Notes: generated from the sequence alone by a model not told the origin. DNA of 57,892 bases from Desulfovibrionaceae bacterium (GCA_031082225.1 JAVHLG010000007.1:31663-89554); one strand, 5' to 3'. Shown: positions 43,470-53,458, counted from the stretch's first letter. A program made the numbers and translations.

Positions 43470-44622
43470 AGATGGCCGCAATCTCCAAAACGCCAAGGGA
43501 CCGTGGGTTTGTGGCCAGACAGGGGTCGGAGGCCGCCGCCCGGGCCAGTTCGGGAAGATGCGCCCGGGTGACCCCGAGTTCGCCCAGGGTGACCATGGCC
43601 CCAAGCCGGGTCTTGAAGCCGCGCATGGCCGAAACCACCAGCTCCCGGGCCTCGTCCGCCGGGATGTCCGCCGGGATGGCCGCACCCATGGCCCTTCCCA
43701 GGGCCATATACCGCTCCGGGGCCGAGGGGAAGTTGGCCGCCGCCACATGATCGAGCAGGATGGCGTTGCACAGCCCGTGGGGCAGATCCAAAAGGCCGCC
43801 CAGGGCGTGGGCCATGGCGTGCACCGCGCCTAAAATGGCGTTGGAGAAGGCCAGTCCGGCGTACATGCTGCCGAGCATCATGCGTTCGCGGGCCGCGAGA
43901 TCGCCTGGATGGTCCCGGACGCGCTCCAGGTTGGCCGCCACCAGACGCACGGCCTCCAGGGCCAGATGGTCGGCCAGGGGCTGGTGGGCGCTGGAGACAT
44001 AGGCCTCCATGGCGTGGGTCAGGGCGTCCAGGCCGGTATTGACGGTCAGCCCGGGGTCCATGGTCACGGTGGCCGCCGGGTCCACCAGGGCCACGTCCGG
44101 GACCACGGCCTTGGACACGATGGCGATCTTGACCCCGCGCGTGGTGTCCAAAATAATGGCGAACTGGGAGACGTCGGCGGAACTGCCGGCCGTGGTGGGC
44201 ACGCACAGAAGGGGAGGGCTCGGGGCCTCCACCCGGTCCACCCCCTCGAACTCCAGCACATGGCGGCCGGACTCGGCCACCAGGCCTATGCCCTTGGCGC
44301 AATCCATGGGGCTGCCGCCGCCCACGGCCACAATGCCGTCGCAGCCGCGCTCCCGAAAAACCTCGGCCCCCCGCATGACCTCATGGTCCCGGGGGTTAGG
44401 GGTCACTTGGTCGAACGCCACGGCCGAAACCCCGGCCTGGGCAAGGCTCGTAATCACCCTGTCGGCCCATCCGGCGGCCGCCACCCCGGGGTCGGTGACC
44501 ACCAGGGCCCGCTCCATGCCCAGGTTGGCGGCGAAGCGTCCGGCCCGGGCCAGGCAACCCGGCCCGAAAACGATCTCCGGGGCCACGAATTTCCATTCCC
44601 GCAACGACGCATGTTCCGACAT
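43453..44622 (-). CDS. Iron-containing alcohol dehydrogenase
   Basis: A 389-residue group III dehydrogenase that oxidises alcohols or reduces aldehydes with NAD(P) in the cytoplasm. NAD site: AVGGGSPMDCAKGIG. Metal ligands lie in HAMEAY and in AMAHALGGLLDLPHGLCNAILLDH. ATG 44622 has GAGGGG about 9 bp upstream; an in-frame start 30 bp upstream is less likely. Ethanol is a common substrate in sulfate reducers. Cotranscribed with the GGDEF-EAL gene. Confidence 0.94.
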   Translation of the reverse strand: MSEHASLREWKFVAPEIVFGPGCLARAGRFAANLGMERALVVTDPGVAAAGWADRVITSLAQAGVSAVAFDQVTPNPRDHEVMRGAEVFRERGCDGIVAVGGGSPMDCAKGIGLVAESGRHVLEFEGVDRVEAPSPPLLCVPTTAGSSADVSQFAIILDTTRGVKIAIVSKAVVPDVALVDPAATVTMDPGLTVNTGLDALTHAMEAYVSSAHQPLADHLALEAVRLVAANLERVRDHPGDLAARERMMLGSMYAGLAFSNAILGAVHAMAHALGGLLDLPHGLCNAILLDHVAAANFPSAPERYMALGRAMGAAIPADIPADEARELVVSAMRGFKTRLGAMVTLGELGVTRAHLPELARAAASDPCLATNPRSLGVLEIAAIYEQAL

Positions 44623-44681
44623 GGGCGATATCCCCTCAAGGCTGGCCGACACCCCTGGCGCATTCCCAAAACTGTATTATT

Positions 44682-44699
44682 GTGCATAGCCTCATGCAC
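44682..44699. promoter_or_regulatory. Inverted repeat in a divergent promoter region
   Basis: GTGCAT 44682-44687 and ATGCAC 44694-44699 form a palindrome with a 6-bp centre, between the alcohol dehydrogenase and MATE genes. Possible operator for a dimeric regulator. Confidence 0.45.
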
Positions 44700-44740
44700 C
44701 GGGAACATCAATACCATGCGGATATTCCACTGCTGCGGCC

Positions 44741-46213
44741 ATGGGTTCCTTGACCGCACGGTCCGCCTTCCGTAAGGGCTTTGGCCGGAACCACACCATG
44801 CGCACCTCCACCACCTCCGCGACCGGCCCCCGCGCCGTGGGTTTCGCTTCCATCTGGCGTCTGGCCTGGCCCCAGATCCTGACCATGTTCCTGTATTTCC
44901 TCATCGGGCTTGCAGACGTGTATGTCGCGGGACGTCTGGGGCGCGAGGTGCAGGCCTCCATGGGGATGCTCACCCAGGCCATGTTCTTTTTCATGGTCCT
45001 GGCCATGGCCGTGGCCAACGGGGCCGTGGCCGCCGTGAGCCAATCCCTGGGGGCCGGGCGTCCGGCCCGGGCCATGCGCTATGTGGGCCTGTCCCTGGCG
45101 CTCGGGGGCGCCATGTCCCTGGGCATTTTGGGGTTTGGCCTGGCCACCCGAGACCTGTTCGTCTCGCTTTTGCGCGTGCCCGCCGCCATGCACGAACCCT
45201 TCGGCTATATCCTGGACGTTTTTTTGCTGCTTTTGCCCATCCACTACCTCTTTATCATCAGCAACGCCGTGTTTCGGGCCAAAAAGCAGGTCATGGCCCC
45301 CCTGGTCGGCTGGGGCCTGGCGGCGGTGGTCAACGTCATCGGGGATTTCGGTCTGGGACTCGGACTCTGGGGACTGCCGGACATGGGCTACCGGGGGCTG
45401 GCCTGGAGCACCTTCGCCGCCCTGTCCACAGGCTTGGCCTTCAACCTGACCCTGCTGCGTCGGGAGGGCTTTTTGTCCCTGTCGGCGATCCCGCCCTGGC
45501 GCTGGATGCGGCGGGGATTCCCCTACCTGTTCAAGGTGGCCTGGCCCTCCGGGCTCATGCAGATCGTCTGGCACTCGGGATACCTGGTGCTCTACGGCAT
45601 CACCGCCTCCCTGCCCGTGGGCAGCGTGGAGGCCCTGGCCGGGATGGCCGTGGGGGTGCGCATCGAGTCCATCCTGTTCCTGCCGCCCATGGCCTTCAAT
45701 TTCACGGCCGGCATCCTGGTCGGGCACTCCCTGGGGGCGGACAAACCAGGCGAGGCCAAGCGCACGGGCTACCGGGTGGCCCTTCTGGGCACGGCCCTGG
45801 CAGTGGTCCTGGGGGCGGCCCTGTGGCCGTTTCTGGATCAGGCCACGGGACTTCTGGCCCGGGAGGAGGCGGTCCGACTTCAGGCCGTCTCGTATCTGCG
45901 CTACAACATCCTGGCCATTCCCTTTACGGTTTCCGGCCTTATCCTTATCGGCGCACTGGCCGGGGCCGGGGCCACCCTGTACAACATGGCCGTCACCGGA
46001 CCGTCCATCTGGCTGGTGCGGCTGCCCCTGGCCCTGGTTCTGGGGCATGTGGTCCTTGGCCGGGCCGAGGGGGTGTGGATGGCCATGCTGGCCTCCCAGG
46101 CCGTGCAGGCCTCAGCCATGCTGTATGTCTACCATTTCAAGGATTGGCGGCGCTTCGCCATGCCCCGGACACACCCCGGGGTCGTCATGGGGACGAAACC
46201 GACACCGCCGTGA
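44741..46213 (+). CDS. MATE-family multidrug exporter
   Basis: 490 residues with about twelve membrane helices in two MATE repeats (FASIWRLAWPQILTMFLYFL... and FPYLFKVAWPSGLMQIVWHSG). It exports organic cations or metabolites using Na+ or H+. The start is uncertain: ATG 44741 lacks a ribosome site, and ATG 44798 (MRTSTTSATG, 471 aa) is equally possible and closer to family length. Divergent from the dehydrogenase gene. Confidence 0.93.
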   Translation: MGSLTARSAFRKGFGRNHTMRTSTTSATGPRAVGFASIWRLAWPQILTMFLYFLIGLADVYVAGRLGREVQASMGMLTQAMFFFMVLAMAVANGAVAAVSQSLGAGRPARAMRYVGLSLALGGAMSLGILGFGLATRDLFVSLLRVPAAMHEPFGYILDVFLLLLPIHYLFIISNAVFRAKKQVMAPLVGWGLAAVVNVIGDFGLGLGLWGLPDMGYRGLAWSTFAALSTGLAFNLTLLRREGFLSLSAIPPWRWMRRGFPYLFKVAWPSGLMQIVWHSGYLVLYGITASLPVGSVEALAGMAVGVRIESILFLPPMAFNFTAGILVGHSLGADKPGEAKRTGYRVALLGTALAVVLGAALWPFLDQATGLLAREEAVRLQAVSYLRYNILAIPFTVSGLILIGALAGAGATLYNMAVTGPSIWLVRLPLALVLGHVVLGRAEGVWMAMLASQAVQASAMLYVYHFKDWRRFAMPRTHPGVVMGTKPTPP

Positions 46214-46265
46214 ACGGAGAGCGCGGGGCGTTTTTTCCTGACCCGCCGTAAAAGGACAGCCCGAC

Positions 46266-47147
46266 ATGCTGACTTACGAGCCCGTCTGCCTGACGGGGCG
46301 CGAAAAATACCTCAGACGGTGGGCGCTTTGCCCCATGAAGACCTCGGACTACAGTTTCGGCAACATCTGGGGCTGGGCCGAGGAATACGGCCTGGAATGG
46401 GGATTCAGCGCCACCCATGTGTGGCTCCGCCAAACCCGGCCCGAGATCAGGCACTGGGCCCCGGTGGGCCCGTGGAACACCCCGGACTGGGCGCAATGCC
46501 CGGTCCTGGCCGGGGGCATGGAACTGACCCGGGTGCCCGAGGGCCTGGCCGAACTCTGGAAAACGGCCATGCCCGACCGGGTGCGCCTCACCGAGGCCCG
46601 GGAACACTGGGACTACGTCTATTCCGTGCCGGAGCTGACGGAGCTTCGGGGCAACCGCTTCCACAAGAAAAAAAATCTCCTCAGCCAGTTTCGGCGCACC
46701 TACCAGCATGACTTCTCCGACCTGACCCCGGACTGCGTGGAGGCCACCCTGGACATGCAGCGCCAGTGGTACACCTGGCGTGACAGTGAGGATTCCGACA
46801 CCCTTTTGGCTGAAAACCGGGCCATCACCCGGGTACTCCAGAACTGGGACCGACTGGGCGGCGGGCTTTTCGGCGGGGTGCTGCGGGTGGAGGGCGAGGT
46901 GGCGGCCTATACCGTGGCCGAGGCCCTGGCCGAGGACATGCTGGTCATCCACTTCGAGAAGGGCCGCCCCGGGTTCAAGGGCGTCTACCAGGCCGTGAAC
47001 CAGATGTTCCTGGCCGCCCGGGGGCAGGACTTCGCCTTCGTCAACCGGGAACAGGATCTGGGCGACGAGGGCCTGCGCAAGGCCAAGATGTCCTACAACC
47101 CGGTCCGTTTTTTAAAAAAATTCGCGGTTTCCGTGGCCCCGGCTTAA
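46266..47147 (+). CDS. DUF2156 (phosphatidylglycerol lysyltransferase-like) protein
   Basis: 293 residues with two GNAT-like halves. Hallmarks are DYSFGNIWGWAEEYGLEWGF, GNRFHKKKNLLSQFRRTY, GGLFGGVLRVEGEVAAYTVAE, IHFEKGRPGFKGVYQAVNQMF and FVNREQDLGDEGLRKAKMSYNP. It belongs to the cytosolic DUF2156 group, related to the aminoacyl-lipid transferase MprF, but lacks any membrane part. The substrate is unknown. Its last 4 bp overlap the convergent symporter-kinase gene. Confidence 0.9.
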   Translation: MLTYEPVCLTGREKYLRRWALCPMKTSDYSFGNIWGWAEEYGLEWGFSATHVWLRQTRPEIRHWAPVGPWNTPDWAQCPVLAGGMELTRVPEGLAELWKTAMPDRVRLTEAREHWDYVYSVPELTELRGNRFHKKKNLLSQFRRTYQHDFSDLTPDCVEATLDMQRQWYTWRDSEDSDTLLAENRAITRVLQNWDRLGGGLFGGVLRVEGEVAAYTVAEALAEDMLVIHFEKGRPGFKGVYQAVNQMFLAARGQDFAFVNREQDLGDEGLRKAKMSYNPVRFLKKFAVSVAPA

Positions 47148-49999
47148 GACTCCGCCTCTTCCCGCACATCCCGCAGCACCACCCCCGGGGGCAGCCAGAC
47201 CCAGAACACGCTTCCCCCGCCGGGCCGGTCCTCGACCCAGGCCCGGCCGCCATAGCGGGAGGCCACGCTGTGGCAGATGGACAGGCCAAGCCCGGTGCCC
47301 CGGGGCTTGTCGCGCAAAACCCCGCCCTGGTCGATCTGATGGAATTTCTCGAAAACACGCCCCCGGTCCGCCTCGGGAACGCCCGGCCCGTGGTCCGAAA
47401 CGTACAGGCCCAGGCCCCCGTCCGGCATGGGCCTCGCGCCCAGGACGATCTCGCCGACCTCGGAAAACTTGACGGCGTTTTGCAGCAGGTTGCCCAGAAC
47501 CTGGAGCATACGCTCCCGATCCGCCAGGATATGGGGCGTGTTGCCTGGAACCTCCAGGCGCAGGGACAGGCCCGGTTTTTCCGCCATCTCCTCCCGGGCG
47601 GCCCGGGCCGCCTCCCGGGCCAGATCCGCAGGGGCCAGGGGTCTGTCCTTCCAGACCATGCGGCCCTCCTCGATGCGGGTCAGGTCCAGCACGTCGTCCA
47701 CGAGCCTGGTCAGGCGGGCCGCCTCGAAGCGGATGATCTCCAGGTTGCCGATGGCCCGGTCGGCCTTGGTCCGGGCGGCCTCGTCCCCCTTGGCCAGGGG
47801 CAGGAAGGTCTTTTTGAAATCCCGGGCGATAAGGCTTGCGAACCCCAGGATCGAGGTCAGGGGCGTGCGCAGTTCATGGGACACCGAGGACAGAAAGGCG
47901 GACTTCATGCGGTCCAGCTCGCACAGCCGCTCGTTGGCCGTGGCCAGCTCCCGGGCCTTGTCCGCCAGATCCCTGGTCCGCTCCGCCACCCGCTCCTCCA
48001 GTTCCCGGGAATAGTCGCGCATGAGCCTTTCGCGCTCGCGGTGAAAGTCGATGCGGGCCACCAGTTCCTCCGGGCTCAGGCGCAACTCGGACAGCAGGCG
48101 GCCATAGGCCTCGGCCAGCTCCTCGCGCTGGGCCGGGGTGAAGACCCGGCCCACGGCCAAGGCATGGCTGGCCGCAGCGGACCCCACGGCCCCGGCCAGT
48201 TCGGCCTCCAGGGCCTGATGCCATTTCGCCAGCTCGATCACCGTGATGTGCTCCCGGTCCGCCAGCCCCAGGGCGACCGCCCGACGATCCGCCATGCCCA
48301 GGGCCTCGGCGGCGGGAAAATAGACGCCCAGAAGATCGGCCAGAATACGGCGTTTTTCGGCCAGGACCACGCTTTTTTCGAGATGTCCGTGGAATGCCGC
48401 GGCCCGGCCCGGGGCCCTGGCGCAAAAGACGTCGGCCGCCCGGCGGTCCCGGGCGTTTGGCCGAAACGCCAGGCTGCCCGCCACCATGAGGCCCACGTTG
48501 ACGGACAGGCTCCACAACACGGCATGGGACACCCGGTCCAGGCCGTCAAGGCCGAACAGGGCCTCGGGCCGCAGCCAGATATGCCCCAGAAGGCCCTGGT
48601 CCAGGATCCCGGCGGGCAGACCGCCGGAGCGGACCAGGGTGGGCACGATCATGGCGTACAGCCAGACCGCGAATCCGCCGCCAAGACCCAAAAGCGCCCC
48701 GATCCTTCCCGCCTTGCGCCAGAAAAGACCGAAAAGCGCGGCAGGCGCGAACTGGAGCACGGCGGCAAAGGAGATCATGCCCAGGTCGGCCAGCATGAAG
48801 GCCTCGCCCATCCGGCTTTCGTACCAGCCGGCCAGGAGGATGATGCCGACGGCGGCGGCGCGGCGCACGGCCAGGAGCCTGCGGCGCATGAAGCGGATGG
48901 GGGGGAGGGTGTCGGACAAGGGCAAAAGCAGGTGATTCACGGCCATGGTGGCCAGGGTCACGGTGGAGACCATGATCATCCCGACGGCGGCGGAAAAACC
49001 GCCCAGAAAGACCAGGATGGCCAGCCAGGACCGGCCGCTTTGCATGGGCAGCCGCAAAACGAAGGTGTCCGCCGTCTCCGGGGGCAGTCCCTCAAGCAGT
49101 CCGTGAACCGCGATGGGCAGGACAAACAGAGTCATGGCGAACAGATACAGGGGAAAGAACCAGGTGGCTGTGCGCACATGGGATACCGACGGGTTTTCCA
49201 CCACCGCCACATGGAACTGGCGCGGTAAAAACAGGATGGCCGCGCTGGACAGGATCAGGAAGGTGGTCCAGCGGACATATCCCTGGCCCCCCGCAGGCAG
49301 GGACGGCGGCAGGACGCCTGCGACCCGGGCCCTGTCAAAAAGATCCGCGAACCCGTCGCCGACCCCGTACACCACAAAGATCCCCACGGCCGTCAGGGCG
49401 ATGAGTTTCACCACCGATTCGGCAGCCACGACGGCCATCATGCCCGGATGACGCTCCGTGGGATCCAGACGCCGCATCCCGAACACGATGGTGAAAAGGA
49501 TCATGCACACGGCCACGGCCGGGCCCAGGACGGCCTGGGCCTCATGCGCCCCCGGTCCGGCCAGGATGGCGAAGGCGGCGATGACGGACTTGAGCTGCAA
49601 GGCCAGGTAGGGGGCCACGCCGAGCAGGGCCAGGACGGTAGCCAGGGCCGCCACGGCCGGAGACTTGCCGTATCTGGCGCTGATGAAGTCGGCGATGCTG
49701 GTGCTGTGCAGGACGTTTTTCAGGCGGATCATGCGCGGCAGGATCCAGGGCCAGAAAAAGGCCACCAGGGTCGGCCCGAGATAGGTGGTGTAAAATAAAA
49801 GGCCCGAGGTGGCGGCCATGCCCACGCTGCCGTAGAAAGTCCAGGAGGTGCAGTAGACCCCCAGGGACAGGGAGGTGACCAAGGGGTTGCCGGACAGGGC
49901 CCTGGCCCTGGGGCTTTTCTTCTCCACCCACAGGGCCAGGACAAAGAGCAGCAGGACATAGCCCCCCAGGCACATGAACGCCCATGCTGCGTCAACCAT
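47144..49999 (-). CDS. Na+/solute symporter-histidine kinase fusion (CbrA-like)
   Basis: 951 residues. The first half is an SLC5-type symporter with about 13 helices (VYCTSWTFYGSVGMAATSGLLF, YGKSPAVAALATVLALLG). A linker with a STAC-like region (GLADREHITVIELAKWHQALEAELAG) and a coiled coil follow. The kinase has His near 708 (SVSHELRTPLTSILGF), NLLQNAVKF, DHGPGVPEADRGRVFEKF and GTGLGLSI. Such proteins sense and perhaps import a nutrient (histidine, acetate). A 93-residue membrane gene starts just upstream and a CheY-like gene is divergent. Confidence 0.95.
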   Translation of the reverse strand: MVDAAWAFMCLGGYVLLLFVLALWVEKKSPRARALSGNPLVTSLSLGVYCTSWTFYGSVGMAATSGLLFYTTYLGPTLVAFFWPWILPRMIRLKNVLHSTSIADFISARYGKSPAVAALATVLALLGVAPYLALQLKSVIAAFAILAGPGAHEAQAVLGPAVAVCMILFTIVFGMRRLDPTERHPGMMAVVAAESVVKLIALTAVGIFVVYGVGDGFADLFDRARVAGVLPPSLPAGGQGYVRWTTFLILSSAAILFLPRQFHVAVVENPSVSHVRTATWFFPLYLFAMTLFVLPIAVHGLLEGLPPETADTFVLRLPMQSGRSWLAILVFLGGFSAAVGMIMVSTVTLATMAVNHLLLPLSDTLPPIRFMRRRLLAVRRAAAVGIILLAGWYESRMGEAFMLADLGMISFAAVLQFAPAALFGLFWRKAGRIGALLGLGGGFAVWLYAMIVPTLVRSGGLPAGILDQGLLGHIWLRPEALFGLDGLDRVSHAVLWSLSVNVGLMVAGSLAFRPNARDRRAADVFCARAPGRAAAFHGHLEKSVVLAEKRRILADLLGVYFPAAEALGMADRRAVALGLADREHITVIELAKWHQALEAELAGAVGSAAASHALAVGRVFTPAQREELAEAYGRLLSELRLSPEELVARIDFHRERERLMRDYSRELEERVAERTRDLADKARELATANERLCELDRMKSAFLSSVSHELRTPLTSILGFASLIARDFKKTFLPLAKGDEAARTKADRAIGNLEIIRFEAARLTRLVDDVLDLTRIEEGRMVWKDRPLAPADLAREAARAAREEMAEKPGLSLRLEVPGNTPHILADRERMLQVLGNLLQNAVKFSEVGEIVLGARPMPDGGLGLYVSDHGPGVPEADRGRVFEKFHQIDQGGVLRDKPRGTGLGLSICHSVASRYGGRAWVEDRPGGGSVFWVWLPPGVVLRDVREEAES

Positions 50000-50002
50000 G
50001 GC

Positions 50003-50284
50003 TCAGTCCCCGCCCGTGGCGCCCATGTTGCCCGAAACGACCGCCGGGGGGGGCGTGCTGTCGGTCATGGACGCCTGCCCGCCTTCTTCCTGGGCGTCGT
50101 CCCCAAAAACGCCGGAAATCAGGAACAGCCCGGCCAGGGCCGCACCCCACGCCGCCGTCACGCGCCACATGGCCGACGGCAGTCCGGCCCCGACAATAAG
50201 GGACAGGAAGGGCCAGTTGAACATCGCCCATCCCAGGCCGAAGAGCAAAACGGCCAAGGCGTGCCTGGACCAGAAGGTTCTCAT
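50003..50284 (-). CDS. Small two-helix membrane protein paired with the symporter-kinase
   Basis: 93 residues with two membrane helices (ALAVLLFGLGWAMFNWPFLSLIV and VTAAWGAALAGLFLISGVFG) and a polar tail. Its stop lies 3 bp before the symporter-kinase start, and GGAGG precedes ATG 50284. Small membrane subunits often accompany SLC5 symporters (DUF4212-type), so it is probably a partner subunit. Confidence 0.85.
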   Translation of the reverse strand: MRTFWSRHALAVLLFGLGWAMFNWPFLSLIVGAGLPSAMWRVTAAWGAALAGLFLISGVFGDDAQEEGGQASMTDSTPPPAVVSGNMGATGGD

Positions 50285-50402
50285 GTCGCCTCCGGCAAAG
50301 GGACCGCCCCGGGGCACGACCGCCGAACGAAATGGCGAGAGGGAGGTTTCATGACATCTCTACCCTTTTTCCCGGTGAATGCAACGGGGAGCAATACCCA
50401 CG

Positions 50403-50433
50403 GGGTTGCGTTTTGTGTGCAACCCGCTATACT
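50403..50433 (+). promoter_or_regulatory. Candidate promoter/operator for the CheY-like gene
   Basis: The -10 TATACT is at 50428-50433 with a weak -35 TTGCGT at 50406-50411 (16-bp spacer). A perfect inverted repeat, GGGTTGC 50403-50409 with GCAACCC 50419-50425, overlaps both elements. Confidence 0.45.
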
Positions 50434-50501
50434 TTTTTTTACGGGCACGGATGCCCGCGAAACGAATTTGCTGCGACAAAAAGGCATGCACGGCCGGATA
50501 C

Positions 50502-50897
50502 ATGGGCAACTCAGCGCGGATACTGGTGGTGGACGACTCCAAGGTCATGCGCGGCATCATCCGCAAGATGCTTGCCGCGTTTCCCGGGGTGAGCGTCCTT
50601 GAGGCCCGGGACGGCAAGGATGCCTGGGAACTGCTTCAGGTCGAAACCGTGGACCTGATCCTTTCGGACTGGAACATGCCCCGCATGAAGGGCATCGATC
50701 TGTTGCGCCAGGTCCGATCCCATGCCGACATGTCGGAACTTCCCTTTGTCATGGTCACGGCCGAGGCCCGGGAGGACAACCATGCCGAGGCGGACACGGC
50801 CAGGGTGTCCTCCTATCTGACCAAGCCCTTCACCTCGGAAACCTTGCGCCGCGTCCTGGCGCCTTTTCTTCCCCTGGACGAAGCCACGCCGCCTTGA
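50502..50897 (+). CDS. CheY-like single-domain response regulator
   Basis: 131 residues, receiver domain only. The acidic pocket is Asp11/Asp12, the phospho-acceptor Asp56 (LILSDWNMPRMKG), the switch Thr86 (MVTAEA) and Lys108 (LTKPF). ATG 50502 gives the expected MGNSARILVVDDSK start. It is divergent from the symporter-kinase operon and could be its phosphate acceptor, or act in chemotaxis. Confidence 0.95.
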   Translation: MGNSARILVVDDSKVMRGIIRKMLAAFPGVSVLEARDGKDAWELLQVETVDLILSDWNMPRMKGIDLLRQVRSHADMSELPFVMVTAEAREDNHAEADTARVSSYLTKPFTSETLRRVLAPFLPLDEATPP

Positions 50898-50943
50898 CGC
50901 CACGCCGCCAGGCGTTTCAAAGCCCTGCCCGCGACATGCCGCC

Positions 50944-50979
50944 CCCCGGAAGCTGCCCCGGAACCTGCCCCGGAACCTC
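50944..50979. repeat. 12-bp tandem repeat downstream of the CheY-like gene
   Basis: Three copies of CCCCGGAASCTG (S is C or G), the last ending differently. It lies in a 320-bp stretch (50898-51217) that has no supported gene. A T run at 50996-51002 follows GAGGCCGG, giving only a weak terminator candidate. Confidence 0.85.
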
Positions 50980-51217
50980 CCCCTGAAGAGGCCGGTTTTT
51001 TTCCCGATTCCTGCCTTGCCCCGGTCCCCGGTCAACAGGTTCGAAATTTGCATGGCCGAGCCGTACCCGGCGTAGGCCCTGAAAAGCTTGCCGCCGGGGG
51101 GGACGGACGTCGGCCCGTTGACACGCCGCACCCGGCGCAGGTCCTGCGGCCGGTGGCAGCGACCCCGGCCGGGCTTGCCTGCACAAGGCCCCTGCCGCTA
51201 TACACTTGAGGGAGATC

Positions 51218-51289
51218 ATGGCGACGCCCGTTTCAACCCGCATTCCCGACAGGAGGTCAGGCGTTCCCGTCAGCCTGAGTCATCAATGA
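51218..51289 (+). CDS. 23-residue leader ORF coupled to the first epimerase
   Basis: ATG 51218 has GAGGGAG 3 bp upstream. It reads MATPVSTRIPDRRSGVPVSL then SHQ and stops at TGA 51287-51289, which overlaps the epimerase ATG (51286-51288) as ATGA. The epimerase itself has no close ribosome site; AGGAGG at 51251-51256 is 29 bp away. Translation of the epimerase is therefore probably coupled to this leader. Confidence 0.55.
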   Translation: MATPVSTRIPDRRSGVPVSLSHQ

Positions 51290-52359
51290 GCCATACACGC
51301 ATCCTCATCCCCGGAGGGGCCGGTTTCGTGGGTTCCTCCCTCGCCGTGGCCCTGCGGCAGGCCTGCCCCGCAAGCGACATCATCTGCCTGGACAACCTGA
51401 AGCGGCGCGGCAGCGAGGTGATCCTCGCCCGGCTGCGGCAGGCCGACGTGCGCTTCGTGCATGGCGACATCCGCTTCGCCCAGGATCTGGAGCAGGTCGG
51501 CCCTGTGGACCTGATGATCGAATGCTCGGCCGAGCCCAGCGCCGGGGCGGGATACGGCGGCAGCCCCGACTATCTGCTCCAGACCAACCTCGTGGGCGCG
51601 GTCAACTGCCTGGAATACCTGCGCCGCTTCGGGGGCGACCTCATCTTTTTGTCCAGCAGCCGGGTCTATCCCATCACCCCCCTGCGGGCCCTGCCCCTGG
51701 CGGACGCCGGACGACGCCTGGACATCCCGGCCGACGCCTCGGGCCCGGGCTGGTCCCATGTCGGCGTGACCACGGACTTCCCCATGGTCGGCCACCGCAC
51801 CCTGTACGGGGCCACCAAGCTGACCGCCGAGCTGCTCATCGCCGAATACGCGGCCATGTACGGACTGCGGGCCGTGGTCAACCGGTGCGGGGTCATCGCC
51901 GGTCCCTGGCAGATGGGCAAGGTGGACCAGGGATTCATGGTGCTGTGGGTGGCCAGGCATTATTTCCGGGGTACCCTCGGCTACATCGGCTTCGGCGGCC
52001 AGGGACGGCAGGTCCGCGACGTGCTGCACGTGGACGACCTTTTCGATCTCGTCCTTTGCCAAATGCGGTCCATGGACCGGTTTGCCGGGCAGACCTTCAA
52101 TGTCGGCGGCGGCCTGGCCCACAGCACCTCGCTGCTGGAATTGACCGACCTGTGCCGAAACGTCACCGGAAACACCATCGATATCGGTTCTTTTCCGGAC
52201 ACCAGTGCGTATGATGTGCCCTACTATGTCACGGACAACACCCGTATCACCCAGGCCAGCCAGTGGGCCCCCGGCCGGGGTGTGGAACAGGTGGTGCGTG
52301 ACATTCACGCCTGGATCGTGGCCCATGAACGCGAGCTGGCGTCCATTTTGGCGCAGTAG
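51286..52359 (+). CDS. NAD-dependent sugar epimerase/dehydratase (CDP-paratose epimerase-like)
   Basis: 357 residues of the extended short-chain dehydrogenase family. The dinucleotide site is GGAGFVGSS near residue 10, [10 protein letters not shown] holds the catalytic Ser region, and YGATK gives Tyr174 and Lys178. [20 protein letters not shown] and [19 protein letters not shown] resemble the CDP-paratose/tyvelose epimerase branch. It modifies an NDP- or CDP-sugar for surface glycans. Followed 28 bp later by a second epimerase. Confidence 0.9.
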   Translation: MSHTRILIPGGAGFVGSSLAVALRQACPASDIICLDNLKRRGSEVILARLRQADVRFVHGDIRFAQDLEQVGPVDLMIECSAEPSAGAGYGGSPDYLLQTNLVGAVNCLEYLRRFGGDLIFLSSSRVYPITPLRALPLADAGRRLDIPADASGPGWSHVGVTTDFPMVGHRTLYGATKLTAELLIAEYAAMYGLRAVVNRCGVIAGPWQMGKVDQGFMVLWVARHYFRGTLGYIGFGGQGRQVRDVLHVDDLFDLVLCQMRSMDRFAGQTFNVGGGLAHSTSLLELTDLCRNVTGNTIDIGSFPDTSAYDVPYYVTDNTRITQASQWAPGRGVEQVVRDIHAWIVAHERELASILAQ

Positions 52360-52387
52360 CCTTCGCGAACGCAGGAGAGAGGAAACA

Positions 52388-53458
52388 ATGAGCATTGCGA
52401 TCGTCACCGGGTCGGCTGGCCTCATCGGCTCCGAGACCGTCCGGCTTTTCGCCGCCAAGGGCCTGGACGTGGTCGGCATCGACAACAACATGCGCCAGTA
52501 TTTCTTCGGTTCCACGGCCAGCACGGAGTGGAACCGCGACATGTTGCGCCGGGAGGTTCGCGGCTATCGCCACGAGGCCCTGGACATCAGGGACCAGGAA
52601 GGGATGTTCCGCCTGTTCGCCGAACTCGGCAAGGACATCGCCGTGGTGGTGCACTGCGCCGCGCAGCCCTCCCATGACTGGGCCGCCAGCGAACCCCTCA
52701 CCGATTTCACCATCAACGCCAACGGCACCCTGGTCATGCTGGAGGCCGCCAGACGGCATTGCCCGATGGCCCCGTTCGTCTTCACCAGCACCAACAAGGT
52801 CTATGGCGACACCCCCAACCGCCTGCCCCTGGTGGAGGGCCAGACCCGCTGGGAGCTTGATCCGGCCCATGCCTACAGCGCCCACGGCATCGACGAATCC
52901 ATGAGCATCGACACCACCCTGCACAGCGTGTTCGGGGCGTCCAAGGTCGCCGCAGACGTCATGGTCCAGGAATACGGCCGCTATTTCGGCATGCCCACGG
53001 TCTGTCTGCGCGGCGGCTGCCTGACCGGCCCCAACCATTCCGGCACCCCCCTGCATGGATTTTTGGCCTATCTGGTGCAGTGCGCCATCACCGGGCAGCC
53101 GTATACCGTCCTGGGATACAAGGGCAAACAGGTGCGCGACAACATCCATGCCCACGATCTGGTGAACATGATCTGGCACTATGTGCAAAATCCCAGGCCG
53201 GGCGAGGTCTACAACGCCGGAGGCGGCCGGTTCTCCAACTGCTCCATGCTGGAGGCCATCGCCATCTGCGAAGGCTTGACCGGCAAGCCCATGTGCTGGG
53301 AATACAACGAAACCAACCGCATCGGCGACCATATCTGGTGGATCAGCGACACCCGGAAGTTTCAGCGGGATTATCCGGATTGGAAGCAGGAATATCCTAT
53401 CGAACGGATCTTCGCCGAAATCCACGACGGCTTGAAATCCCGGCTGCGCGCGGCCTGA
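52388..53458 (+). CDS. NAD-dependent epimerase-family protein with Phe at the catalytic Tyr
   Basis: 356 residues. The nucleotide site [10 protein letters not shown] is normal, and [17 protein letters not shown] is conserved, but the active-site pair reads FGASK: Phe182 replaces Tyr and Lys186 is kept. [21 protein letters not shown] and [16 protein letters not shown] are typical of a CDP-tyvelose epimerase-like subfamily. It may use another base or be a non-classical dehydratase/epimerase. AGGAGAG lies upstream of ATG 52388. Probably acts with the preceding epimerase. Confidence 0.9.
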   Translation: MSIAIVTGSAGLIGSETVRLFAAKGLDVVGIDNNMRQYFFGSTASTEWNRDMLRREVRGYRHEALDIRDQEGMFRLFAELGKDIAVVVHCAAQPSHDWAASEPLTDFTINANGTLVMLEAARRHCPMAPFVFTSTNKVYGDTPNRLPLVEGQTRWELDPAHAYSAHGIDESMSIDTTLHSVFGASKVAADVMVQEYGRYFGMPTVCLRGGCLTGPNHSGTPLHGFLAYLVQCAITGQPYTVLGYKGKQVRDNIHAHDLVNMIWHYVQNPRPGEVYNAGGGRFSNCSMLEAIAICEGLTGKPMCWEYNETNRIGDHIWWISDTRKFQRDYPDWKQEYPIERIFAEIHDGLKSRLRAA

